DNA from: Aspidiotus rigidus
Lineage: Eukaryota; Arthropoda; Insecta; Hemiptera; Diaspididae
Assembly: GCA_035079385.1 (NCBI GenBank)
Contig: JAVHKY010000061.1
Span: 124,001 to 188,000 of the forward strand
Direction: 5' to 3'
DNA: 64,000 nt
In this document: piece after piece, positions 35,061 through 46,205 of the stretch
Position numbering within the stretch: the first letter of the stretch is position 1
Layout: each line of letters begins with the position of its first letter
The notes under the pieces: model-generated
What the model was told of the DNA's origin: nothing
Databases searched by the model: none
What the model saw: only the letters and a program-made list of their open reading frames with translations
Position numbers and translations under genes: made by a program

Positions 35061-35540
35061 AAAGGAGGAGGCACAAGACACGTAACTGTAAAGAATTTTT
35101 TGTCGTTACCCTTCTGTTGCCTTTACGCTTGAAATTGGTGGAAACACATCGCCAGAAAAAAAAATTGAATAAAATCTATCAAAGAAATGTAATTATTATT
35201 ATTTGGGGATAATTTATTGGACCGATAAAAAAGATGGTACAAACAATAGTTAATGGAACATGCAAATAGCATGTATACCGTATAAGAAATAAAATTGATT
35301 GTTTGACAGGTAGACTTATGAACAGTTGATTAGCAGTTAGGTATAAGCAGAAAGCTGGAAAACAAATTAACGATAATTTGAAGACGATAATTTATTTTGA
35401 ATGCATGATAATGAATTATTATTTCACCCGATTGAAATCTGATAAATTTTTTTCCATCAGCTGTTTATTACTTGTAACATGTTCGTACTCAATAAGTAAT
35501 GACTTTTTTTTGATCATTCATTTTTTCGACTTTGTTTTTT

Positions 35541-35800
35541 TAGGGTCGGCGCCGACGCAGGCGCCAGCCGACCGTATTGTAATCACTTTTTAGGGTTGGC
35601 GCGTGTCGCGGAGCCGACCGTATTGTTATCACTATTTTGTACTTTCTTCATCTTCTTTGGGTAAGTTAAGACGCTGACGTCACGGCATGGTAGTCCACAA
35701 CGCAGCACGGTGTGGGTATTTGTTTTAATGGTACCCGTACCTTGTCAATGAATGACGTGTACCTATCTTGTTTATTTCTTTGTGCGTTATTGCGTTAATG
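35541..35800 (+). repeat. Dispersed repeat R1 head (plus copy)
   Basis: Two GC-rich sub-units (GGGTCGGCGCCGACGCAGGC; GGCGCGTGTCGCGGAGCCGA), each followed by ACCGTATTGT(A/T)ATCAC, then AAGACGCTGACGTCACGG and GTCCACAACGCAGCACG. It is split by the foldback element at 35801. Confidence 0.88.
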
Positions 35801-36601
35801 CACGGCCGTCTTCAATTATCAGGCCGGAATATTAAACTTGGCAATGCTGCGCAAGAGGGTTACCGTTATATACGCTCTTACGGTAAAAACACTCAAAAAA
35901 CACGTAATCATTAATTTGTGAATGTAGAATTTGATTTCAGGGAAAAAGTAAGCGAATATATCAAAAGAGTAAACGATTCTCGATTTTTCAAGCCAGGTCT
36001 CGTTAAGATTGATCAACTACAAAGCAAGTTATGAACCTTTAAAAAAAAAAAGTCGGACAAGGGAATGGGACAAAGCGTGGTAATGTACCGCACTTTGTCC
36101 TCTGTCTAACTTTTTTTTTTAAACGTTCTTATTATAACAGCAATCAAAGTATTGATTAACCTTTTGTTTCTCAATGAGATTATGAGAATTAGAACGATAG
36201 AACGATTAAAGTCTGGTTCGTGTAAAGTCGATGATAAAACAACAGGTAACTGTTTTTAGATATGCGTACTAAGTTTAGCGTTTGTATACGTGCAAGCCTG
36301 CAACAACGTTAAACCGTTTACGCTGATCCGTTCTTTGACGACTAAGGGTTTTTTCTCTTGACAGGTCACATATCTCGCTTCCTAGTTGATCAATCTTAAT
36401 GAGACCTGGCTCAAAAAATCGAGGATCGTTTACTCTTTCGATATATTTACTTACTTTTTCCCTGAAATCGGATACGATGTTCGAAAATTAACAATTACGT
36501 GTTTTTTGAAGTATTTTACATAAGAGCGTGTATAAACATCGCCCTCTTAAACAGCGTTGTCAATTTTCAGTATTCCGGCCTGATAATTGAAGACGGCCGT
36601 G
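35801..36601. mobile_element. Foldback element, 801 bp, in R1 repeat
   Basis: Begins CACGGCCGTCTTCAATTATC and ends in its complement. Arms of about 225 bp match at roughly 85%. GTTAATG flanks both sides (35794-35800, 36602-36608). A second inverted pair (GTCGGACAAGG / CCTCTGTCTAAC-type, 36050-36110) sits in the loop. No coding. CA...TG ends and a 7-8 bp duplication suggest a hAT-type MITE. Confidence 0.8.
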
Positions 36602-38930
36602 GTTAATGCATTTTGCGTTTCAATCATATTCGATGTTCATTGTTTCCTCGTCGTTGATTCTGATGGCGTAATTTTCTGCGGAGAAGAGTTTTGTAGCCTA
36701 TCTTGTTTTGTGTTCTTTCTTGTGTCTTTGCGTTCAGAGTAGGATTAATAAATTTGATTAGGTATTAATAAATTTGACTTTACGGAATGTTCAAATTATA
36801 AATTTATTTTTCTTTAATAAATACAAATGAAACGAGATTTTTTACAATGCAATGGGAAACTGAAATGAATAATTGCGAATAAAAATGTAGGGAACAGAAT
36901 GATTTAAAAAGTCGATCATGGATCGCGAATGCGGTATCCCGGCTTTGTGGTCGGCGATTCAATTTTGAATTTGAATTTACCTATTAGTTCTAAGTACTTT
37001 GAAGTTGACTACAAAGGTAGTATAATTATTACATCGTTGGGTTTTCAGCAGACAAATGAAGTTTGTGGTAGTATTAATTAATCAAGAATTTCAATTCTAC
37101 GTGATGTTACGATTTGTGTTACTTATTATTCTTGTCTCATGACAAAAATGACAAAAGTTGGAAGGGTGTAATATCAGCGTTGTTTGTACTCAACAGTGGT
37201 TATATTTCAGGTTATTGCTTATTAATTGTTGAGTGTTAGCTTTTACAATTAAATAGAATCAAGTTGCGTCTTTTTCACGGAACGTTCGCAAATTGAAAAG
37301 ATCCATGTAACAATAAATTAAGCCTTACAACAATTGAATTTACGAACCTGATGTAGGCAAATAAGAATGGATGAATATAAATAAGATGGTCATGTCCCGT
37401 CATTACTGTACAGTATACTTTTTTGAAAACTTATTAAATTTATTCGATCCTTTCGCTACTTATAACTAGATTGGAAAAATTCACACAAAATTGTAGTTCT
37501 TGTATGGGGTATTTCGTCCTAGTTTTTTTTTTTTTTTTTTTTCCTTCTAAATTAACGAGCCTTACTTGAGCTCATGAACCTGAAATGGGTAAATAGGAAA
37601 GGATGAATATAAATTAGATGGTTTCGTTAAAATAGATGGATCGGAGGCAGTTTATTATACTCATTCTGTTCGTCAACGATTTCGTTTCACATCTATCGCA
37701 TTAAAGGATAATAAGAGAAATGAGAATTTAGTTGACGAACGAGTTGGATCTTCGATGACTGTGAAATAGGTACTAGAATATATTTTCGTATTTCTGCTTG
37801 CAATGTGATTGAGTTAAGAATGTATGTGATGGAAGAATTTACTAGGTAATTGGAGTGAGCATCTAATCGTCTTCTTCTTTGTCACAGTTAAGACGCTCAC
37901 GTCACGCGGCAAGGTATAGTCCACGCGTGCATAGTCCACAGCGCAGTAAGCTGTGGGCTGTGGGTATTTTTATTAGGTTCCTGTTCGACGTACAAGGCAC
38001 AAAGCCCGCGCATTTCCTTAGTTTTCATCGAGATACTAATTTGAGTTTGTAGTTGACGGAATGTGAATGATTGTTGAATATCTTAATTTTTTATTCTTAA
38101 GTACGTTCGCAATAAAGATCAGCCTACTTATAAATTTGATTGAATGTTCACATTGTAAATTCTTATTTTAATGAATACAAATGAAACAAAATGTTGTAAG
38201 ATGGGATTCTTGAAATCGTCAATTCAAATAATTTGAATGAAAGATTAGGCGGCAGAGAAAAATAAATGAATGAATGTTGAGTATTCTGATTTAAACATGA
38301 AATTGGTATGAAGCTATGATGATAATATTTAGTATTCAGCGCATTTTCCGAGTTTTCATCGAGATACCAATCTGAATTTATAGTTCTGCTATTCAATTGT
38401 AAATAATTATGATTGTTGAATATCCTAATTTTTTATTTTGAAGTTCATTAATCTTTTGTTTATGGAGATTACGTTTCCAGATACCTACTCCTAGGTTTTA
38501 ATACGGGTTTGTACGTTTGAGTCATAACCCAAACGGAGGAAGCGCATTGCAAAATTACCAATTATTTGATTGAATGTCCAAATTGTAAATCTACCTAAGC
38601 TATTTTCTTTTTAATGGATACAAATGAAACCGAATATCTTACGACGCAATGGGGAAATTAAATGAACAATTGTGAATAAAAACATAGGTAAGAAATAGAA
38701 TGATTTAAAAATCGATCACGGATCGCAAATGTGATATTCCAGCTTTGTAATCTGCGATTCAATTTCGTTTGTACTCTTGGCCCTATCCATGGTCCTATCC
38801 TATTTTAAGCTTTTAAAGTTGATTACAGTGGTAGAGGCAGTATAATATATTGTTGGGTTTTCAGCAGAAAAATTAAGTGTGTAATGATAATTAGGTATGT
38901 CTCGTTTTACAGTAGTTACTTCATATGCAC
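36602..38930 (+). repeat. Dispersed repeat R1, plus copies
   Basis: One R1 body continues to about 37480, and a second, with its own head (AAGACGCTCACGTCACGCGG at about 37889), runs from about 37860 to 38930. Shared words include TTTAAAAATCGATCACGGAT, GTAGTTGACTACAAAGGTAG-like sequence and TGTTGGGTTTTCAGCAGA. Minus-strand copies occur at 44500-46200, 47040-47640 and 48600-52390. No protein frame is shared between copies. Confidence 0.8.
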
Positions 38931-38984
38931 TACACTAAGCAAGTGAAAAGTGGTAATGAGATCATTTCCCATTTAGGAAATTCA

Positions 38985-39330
38985 CCAGCCGACCCTGGTA
39001 ACAGCTCGCGTAGCGTGCTGTTTGTTTCGGTTTCCATTAACATTTTTGTAAAATCATTCATTTTTTCGACTTTTTTTTTCTTTTTGCAATATTACGTTTT
39101 AACGTTTATCCAGCTTTGTCGGGTTACCTTGAATTTCTTATTGCAAGACACGATTATTTGTCGGGTATTTATTTTACTACCATTCATTTTGTTTTCTTAC
39201 TGTTTGAAAAGTTTCTTAATGTGTAACACATCTCAATTTACTGAGCTTATTCTATAATATTGCTGAACATGATTAACTACTGTGCATACCATCTTTTTTA
39301 ATTTCCACCTCCGCTTTTTTATCGGGCCGA
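38985..39330 (+). other. Solo end of a TGTCGGG-box element
   Basis: Spaced TTTGTCGGGT and TATCGGGC boxes in T-rich DNA resemble the terminal region of MULE-2 (43560-43700). Probably a truncated relative. Confidence 0.4.
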
Positions 39331-39578
39331 TAAATCCATACCTTATTATTTTGTTGTCTAGGGACTGGGAAAAGGAGTGAATGATCCAAGTGAAAGGTAG
39401 GTTAAGGTTATGTTACTGTGTAAGCTTTTTTTTTTTCTTTTCTTTTCTTCTCATTGTATGTTTTTATGGTATCCAATTATCAGCCCGAAATAAAAATCTG
39501 AATCCCGTAATAACATTATATTTATGCAATGAACGAAATGATAAATGTTACACAAAATGTATCGCATGAGAAAATATT

Positions 39579-39968
39579 TGAGGAGTTATCTGTCAAAAGG
39601 ACACTCGTCAAAGGGGTGCCCTTTTTGCGGATATCCACATTTTTGAATTCTCTGAACCATTTCCTTATCAATATACAGAATTTTGAAAAAATGAAAAATT
39701 ACATGTACGCTTATTGTCACTCAACCTCATCTCCATAAAAAGGGCACCCGAGGTACACATCTTTATGGAATTGTCCCAGATTCATTTGTCGATCAATTTG
39801 AAAAATAATTAGTGATCTGTAAAGATGAAAACACGCAAAATATTTTTTGTCATTATAGATTTTTTGATAAAATGAATGTGGAATGATTAATTTGAACATG
39901 AAACTTCAAAGACGTATTTTGAAAATCAACTATTGCTCACGGGTGCCCTTTTGACAGATAACTCCTCA
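39579..39968. mobile_element. MITE, 390 bp, with 32-bp inverted ends
   Basis: TGAGGAGTTATCTGTCAAAA begins the element and its complement ends it; the match extends through GG-CAC-CG with two changes. No coding and no certain target duplication. Confidence 0.82.
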
Positions 39969-40073
39969 TTTTACAACCGCAATATAAATTGGCAGACCAG
40001 ATGAAATAAAAACAAACAAAATATTAATATCATATGCACATTTCAACGAAGTCTGAGAACAGTAGTATTTCTG

Positions 40074-40483
40074 ATCCTATAAATACGAGTGAGGACATGG
40101 TCCGCCATATCTAGTCGTTACATCATCATTTGTCTCCATATCTCCCTATTGAGGAACTTATGTGATTGGTGAAGCAATTTTGCATTTCTCAATAGTGTTG
40201 AGTCTTGCATTTTGCTTTGGCACTTAGTCTAGTACCTATGTTCTCTCATTAATTTCAAATCGTCATGAACTGTTATCAGTCATTACCCTATTAACAGTTG
40301 AAACGCTGACAGAAACGCTAGTAGCGGTTTCTCAAAAAAAGTGGCAATTTCACGCGCACGCGGTGGAAACGCTGTCAGATCTGCTGCTCAATTGTTACTA
40401 GGGTAGAATAGGAGACTGTGAAAATAATGATGACGTAACGACTAAACATGGCGGTCCATGTCCTCACTCGTATTTATAGGGCT
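40074..40483. mobile_element. MITE M1 copy 2, carrying a nested MITE
   Basis: Closely similar to 21426-21723 (shared CTCAATAGTGTTGAGTCTTG, CATTTTGCTTTGGCACTT). It is longer by 118 bp plus TA because of the nested insertion at 40286. Flanking GTATTTCTG and GTACTTCCG may be a decayed 9-bp duplication. Confidence 0.88.
40286..40403. mobile_element. 118-bp nested MITE with TA duplication
   Basis: CCCTATTAACAGTTG at the left, CAATTGTTACTAGGG at the right: 13 of 15 inverted matches. TA flanks both sides (40284-40285, 40404-40405). M1 copy 1 has the uninterrupted site CATTAGAATAGG, proving the insertion. Tc1/mariner-type by duplication. Confidence 0.93.
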
Positions 40484-40591
40484 GTACTTCCGACGGAAAA
40501 ATTGTATTACATGTATACACATTTTAAAAAAGTTTGAGGACGGTAGTACTTACAAAAAAAAAATAATAAATACTCGTAATATACGTAATAC

Positions 40592-40675
40592 CTATTAGGT
40601 ATAGAGAGGATGAGGCCACTTCCCGACTCGACGTTCAAACTTTCCGAGATGTCTTGTCGTGATGGGCACATTAAA
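40592..40675 (-). CDS. Weak candidate exon, possible repeat 5 start
   Basis: After a pyrimidine tract (CTTTATCTCTTTTTCAAAG) a frame reads LMCPSRQDISESLNVESGSG and then LILSIPN before AG|GTATTA. It resembles the S-L-N-S-x-D-V-F-V-L-x-x-P start of gelsolin repeat 5. Neither end has the right phase to join the neighbouring accepted exons directly, so more exons would be needed on both sides. It could be chance. Confidence 0.25.
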
Positions 40676-41728
40676 CTTTGAAAAAGAGATAAAGTACTGA
40701 GTGCAGTTGTCAGTCTCATGTTACAGCACCGGCACACTTCAAGCTGTCCACTGATATGTGTCCTTATTGCAAGAGAGATAGAACGTACTTCAGAGCAAGT
40801 AATAGGTCTTATCTCTCGGCTTCCCTTATCCCTTGCAAAATTTCCATATTTCTACAAGTCCTATTTATGGTTCATCTCTACTTACTTGTCTTTCTTGTTG
40901 ATTTCTTGGGCAAAAACGTTTGGTAAAATTTTGGGCAAATATGTTGATATTTCGTCTAAACCTACTATTAATTTGTGTGCAAATTCTTTCGGGATATATA
41001 CCGTCATTAAATTTCGCCATGACAGACCATTTTTGCGGGCACTTATACTTCGTTTAAACGTATTTATCATTTCGGGCTGTTTATTTATCCCATTTTTTAA
41101 TGTAGTTTCATAAGTTTTTGATGGTGATTTAGATGTTGTTTACCAGTTTTTCCATTTTTTTCTTATATTTTGCCGTCATTGCCAAATTAATTTCTTTAAA
41201 TGTACAATTTTAATTTTTTGTCAATATAAACATGAGGTTTGAAATGGTGAATATTAATTTCACCATTGTCATAGGTACTTTCCATTATTTTAATGGTTAT
41301 CCTTCACTGTTGCCAAACAGATTGTTTGCATAGCGTTTGTCTCTGTACTCAATACTACTCTTATTGTTGTACTCTTGGATTTCATAATAAAAACTTGATG
41401 GAATCAACATTCGTTCAGATTAGGGGAAGAGCCATCGAAAAGTTGAAGGAGATTGGGTTCAATAAACCCAAAAAAATAGACCCGACAGTTTTTTTCCCGA
41501 CAAATTTCTATCTCGACAATAATTCATCCGAAAATTTAAACCCCGACATATTAAAAACCCGACATCCATTTTATTCGACACAGTTTCTACCTGAAATTCA
41601 TTTTTCGATGAACCGGTAGGAACCTGAGCGAACCGCGATAATCAGAATTTCCATAGCAATTGTAACAGAGCTGTATAATTCAATGTGTGACTTGTTCACG
41701 ACACTTCACTCACTGCAGTCGAGCGACA

Positions 41729-42360
41729 ATGGCTACATTAGTAGGAACAAAGTTAATTATAGACGGATACACGTACATGAAGTCCCGCAAACGAAATAAT
41801 GATAGGTTGTACTGGGACTGCCAGAATAATCGATCCCGGCAATGTACTGCCTGAGCGGTGACAGTGCGAACAAACCGGCTCTCGATCCGATTAGTGATCC
41901 CCGGACCAACTACTTCCAAGCATGCGCACCCGTCTAACCAAGACGCTATGAAAGCGCAAATTCTGAAGAATATAGCCCGATCGCAGCCAGCGCTCCCACC
42001 CACTGTAATAATCCGAGACACGTTTGCTACGGCGACGCCGCGAAGCAGCCTATGCCAACTCTCACAGGACTAACTAACAATATCAGTGAGGGTTGGCATA
42101 TCCATTTCCGGGTACTCGTCGGAAAATCTCACCCAGATTTATATACGTTCATGAACGAAGTAAAAAAGGAGCATGGTCTATTTACTTGAATTGAGCCTAG
42201 GTCGGAGAGTGCAGAAGAAAACCCCCACCCGTAGTTGATACGAGTATAATCGGCACGACCAAAAAAGGAGTATAGTATTGGAGTATAAAGACTACCTCAA
42301 CGACGGACGCAAACTGGAACACTTCAGGAATCTGAGCACAGCGATTGAAATCTTCTAATT
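41729..42360 (+). pseudogene. FLYWCH-type MULE transposase, internally deleted
   Basis: From the ATG at 41729: KLIIDGYTYMKSRKRNNDRL, YWDCQNN, C, a TGA stop at residue 42, then THAHPSN-like sequence (SKHAHPSNQDAMKAQ). This is a FLYWCH finger (G-Y-x-Y ... Y-W-x-C ... C ... H-x-H). In another frame at 42061: LTGLTNNISEGWHIHFRVLV and GKSHPDLYTFMNEVKKEH, the far C-terminal MULE block. A last piece (DYLNDGRKLEHFRNL) ends at 42358. The DDE region between is missing, so the protein could not catalyse transposition. Confidence 0.8.
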
Positions 42361-42779
42361 AATAAAAAAATGTTGACGACAACAAACAAATTAATTGAAA
42401 ATAGGGTAATAATGAATTGCACGAAAAGAATAAGGTGTTTGAACAAAAAGTATAACTAAAAAACTTGATGTATGATGACAAAATCTGAATTCTAATTCGC
42501 GAAAACCACAACACACGAAATTTTGAACCTCTATAACGAAAACAAAGGGGAGTTTAATTTTTTAACAAATAATTTATTGACAATTTCCGAAAAAAATACC
42601 ACTCGTAATGGAATTAGTAAGGAAATGGTCCGAGAAACGGAACCCGCACTCAGCAAATTCAATACCTTTCGCAGACATACCAACTATCTCCTTATCAGTG
42701 TGAACGACTGCCTACCAGTGGGCTGCTAGTGATCTACCAATTTTTCAGCGTACAATTCAGGAAGAAGACCATGCAATAC
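42361..42779 (+). other. Middle of MULE-2, unrecognised frame
   Basis: A frame at 42523-42729 (contains NKGEFNFLTNNLLTISEKN) has no motif I can name. Confidence 0.3.
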
Positions 42780-43052
42780 TTTGTCGCGTCAACAACATCT
42801 ACAGAACCTGTCACTGAAAATATATTATCCAAATTAAGGGAGACGGGAAATGGCGTACAAATTCAAAGTTCAGTGTTTGGATCATAAAGATTAACCGTGC
42901 AAACTTACACAAATCTATATGCGCTTGCCCTGTATATTTGAAAGGCTGGCTGTGCAAGCATACTGTCGAAATGTGTATATGGTTAAAGTTAATGTCGGTG
43001 CCCCCAGTGGCCAAGCTCATACCAATGGGCCATAAGTGTAAGCGGGTGTAGT
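42780..43052 (+). pseudogene. SWIM zinc-finger end of MULE transposase
   Basis: One frame gives MQYFVASTTSTEPVTENILS; the next, from about 42887, gives SICACPVYLKGWLCKHTVEM and then SVPPVAKLIPMGHKCKR. C-x-C-(P)-x(n)-C-x-H with the following P-x-A-K-x-x-P-(I/M)-G is the SWIM domain found after MULE transposases. It fits the piece missing from MULE-1 better than a FLYWCH-type tail, so the element may be a composite. Confidence 0.78.
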
Positions 43053-43720
43053 ATAGTGGTGTGTCTGACAACACTGTAACGTAGATGAGCAGAAGAGCAC
43101 TGGTGTGATAACATTAAAATGTGGCTTGTCATTCATATACCGGTATCGTGCTGTATATTTGTATCTATGTTGTAACTATGAGTTGTATATGATAAACCGT
43201 TCTCGAGCTCGGATTGGGTGTTTGTTCTTTCCTCAAATACGGTACAGCGGGGAAGGCCTAATAAGGCTAAACGAGCTCTAATTACTCTGTAGAGCATCAC
43301 ACAAATATTTAATTCGTCTTTTACCTATAAAATAATGACTGAATTGAACAAAATATGAATTGTGATGTGAACTTTTTAATTAATAATAATTTTTGATGAA
43401 GACTTTTTAACTACTACAACTTTTTCTGTAGAATGTTAAAATCTTTCGTCAATTTTTTTTTTTTTTGTTCAATGTAATTTTTTAATGTGCACAAAATTAT
43501 TCTTATGTTCTATTCTCTTCTATTTTCGTGAAACAATTATTGATCGCCAATTGCATTTGTGTTTTCGTGATTTTGGACTTTTCATTTTGTCCGGAAAAAT
43601 CACGCCCTTAAAACAATGTATCGGGCGTTGCGGTTTTGGGTGAATTATTGTCGGGCTAGAAATTTGTCAGGAAAAACACAGTCGGGTTATTTTTTGGGGG
43701 GAAAATTAATCCCTACCATT

Positions 43721-43798
43721 GATGGAATCAATATTTCAATTAGACCAGGGGAGAAACCATTAGAAAATTGATGGAATCAATACTATTTAAATTAGGTA
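43721..43798 (-). repeat. Solo units of the 60-bp minisatellite, reversed
   Basis: ATTGATGGAATCAATATTTC and GGGGAGAAACCATTAGAAAA are the complement of the 23680-24245 unit. Another solo copy borders MULE-2 on its left (41398-41440), so MULE-2 sits between two units. Confidence 0.8.
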
Positions 43799-44499
43799 CA
43801 TCAAGGGTGACGCGCTCAGACAAACCACACCCTTAGTCACGCTGGCGGGAGTACCCCGCGTAAAACTCGCCTCGGAATATACCGATATTAAGGAGATAGG
43901 TATGCGCAAGTGATAAGAATAGGATCGTCACCACAGTGATAAAGTCAAAGGCGGAGCAATCTGAGTAGTATCCTAAAAGAATTTTAAGCATCAATCATAG
44001 AATACAAGAATTTAAACTACAAAAAATGAAGGAAATTCCCTAATTTCTTGTTTTCATCGATATAACCTTTCTAATTAACCAAAATTCAATGTTTGACATT
44101 TAAATTTTTCTCACACGGCCCTCCTGAAATATTCTGAAACTGCTCCTCCTTCGACTTTATCAACATGGCGATGATCATTTTCTTATCACTTGCGCATACC
44201 TATCTTATATAGTTCCTTACCAATATCAACATGCAGTTACCAAAATGATTTCTTTCGAGTAACATCCTAGCACAGATGTTTGGCAAACAACAGGAAGACA
44301 TATTCTGTGAAGGCGGGCTTTACACAAAGTGCCTCGAGCCCGCCAGTGCGACTTAGGGTATGGTTTGTCTGAGCGCGTCACGGGAGGAAATTCGGACAAG
44401 CACCCCACGGGTGGGGCGTTACAAGGGTCGACGAATGACTGAATTATTTCTGATAAGAAAAATATCCATTGAGATCGACACAAGGTGCAAGAAAATGAA

Positions 44500-46205
44500 A
44501 ATGATAAAATCTTTGTGGGCTAAAACCCAACTAAAAAGTAGGACCAAGTACAAATTAAAATTGAATTGAGGATTACAAAGCTAGGATATCACATTCTCAA
44601 TCAATTTTTGATCATCCTATTTCCTACTTTTTTATTTGTAATTATTCATTTCATATTCCCATGGCGTTGTAAGACATCTCCTTTCATTTGTATTCAATTT
44701 CATTCATATTGTTTAAACCGCCTTTTCAAGAATTCACATCACATCTTGTAAAAGCTAACACTCGACAATTAATAAGCAATAACCTGAAGTAACCACCGTT
44801 GAGTACAAATAACGCTGATATTACACGCTTCCAACAATTGTCATTTTCGTCATGAGATAAGAATAAAGTACCTAACCTGAATCGTAACATCACGTAGAAT
44901 TGAAATCCTTGATTAATTAATACTTACTACCAGTGGCGGATTTAACGGGTGGCAAAAGGCGCAACCACGCCTTGGGCCCTCCTAGAAAATTGTGAAATTG
45001 GGCCCTCGGCCCACAGAAAAACATGGGAAAGTATTTTATGAAATTTTTTTATGGGGCCCTGCCGGTGCTTGCGCCTTGGGCCTTTTTCCTTGAATCCGCC
45101 ACTGCTTACTACCACAAACTTCATTTATCTGCTCAAAAACCAACGATGTAATTATTATACTACCTTTGTAGTCAACTTCAAAGTATACTTAGAACTAAGA
45201 ATAGCTGTAAATTAAAATTCAAAATTGAATCGCGGACCACAAAGCCGGGATAACGCATTTGCGATCCATGATTGACTTTTAAATCATTCTGTTCCCTACG
45301 TTTTTATTCGCAATTATTCATTTCAGTTTGCCATCGCATTGTAAAAAATCTTGTTTCATTCCTATTTATTAAAGGAAGATAAATTTATAATTTGAACATT
45401 CCGTAAAATCAAATTTATTAATACGCTGATCAATGCAAAGACGCAAAGACACAAGAAACAACACAAAACGAGATAGGCTACACAACCACGGTACTTTATA
45501 GAGGTATTGACACAGCATGAAAATCTTGTCTCCGGATTTGTTCTAGTACATTTAAATTCCGCTACATTTGTAGCGATCTAAATCAAGTTCCGTCGCACCC
45601 CACCAGTGCAGTTACATTACCGGAGGTACCCTAGTATAGGCGATTTTTTTGAGGATTATTAAAAATTGAGGAATTCACTTAGATGAATAATTCTTTTTGA
45701 AATACATAGTTTGTAATAAATTGTTCATTCAAACCATGTCCCAGCTCTCTACAATGATTCATTCTTTTTCTATGATTTTTTGAAAATCGCCAACTTTCCA
45801 TAAGACTCTGTGTAAAACCGATTAACTAGAGAAAATAGCAGTAATGCTATCTTATGGAAAAATGCAGAACAAGAACATTTGCGGCGACAACGTTTTCTAT
45901 GCAGTCAATAGCCTTCTATGCAGTCAATAGCCAAGTGTCAACACCTCTATAATGTACCGTGTACAAAACTCTTCTCGGCAGAAAATTACGCCATCAGCAA
46001 CGACGACAAAACGATAAACATCGAATATGATTGAATAAACAAGATACATGTCGTGATACGGTACCATTAAAACAAATACCCACACCGTAAGTTGTGTTGT
46101 GGACTAATGTGCTGTGACGTCAGCGTCTTAACTGAGCCAAAGAAGACGAAAGAAAGTGATTACAATACAGTCGGCTAGCGCCTGCGCCGGCGCCGACACC
46201 AAAAA
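44500..46205 (-). repeat. Dispersed repeat R1, minus copy
   Basis: The complement of the R1 body with its head at 46080-46200 (GTGACGTCAGCGTCTTAACT; GTCGGCTAGCGCCTGCGCCG). It is interrupted by a hAT MITE at 44931. Confidence 0.82.
44931..45104. mobile_element. hAT MITE, 174 bp, with 8-bp duplication
   Basis: Ends CAGTGGCGGATTTA and TGAATCCGCCACTG. CTTACTAC flanks both sides (44923-44930, 45105-45112). The R1 repeat continues seamlessly after removal. GGGCCC-rich interior, no coding. Confidence 0.95.

Larger units (their letters stand above)
41467..43701 (+). mobile_element. MULE-2, about 2.2 kb, with CCCGACA-box terminal repeats
   Basis: The ends start CCCAAAAAAATAGACCCGAC and are inverted at the right; similarity runs about 100 bp through CCCGACAAATTTCTA and CGACAATAATTCA. 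Each end has four to five CCCGACA-type boxes. Inside, in order on the plus strand, are a FLYWCH finger, the C-terminal part of a MULE domain and a SWIM finger. The catalytic middle is gone. Confidence 0.82.
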
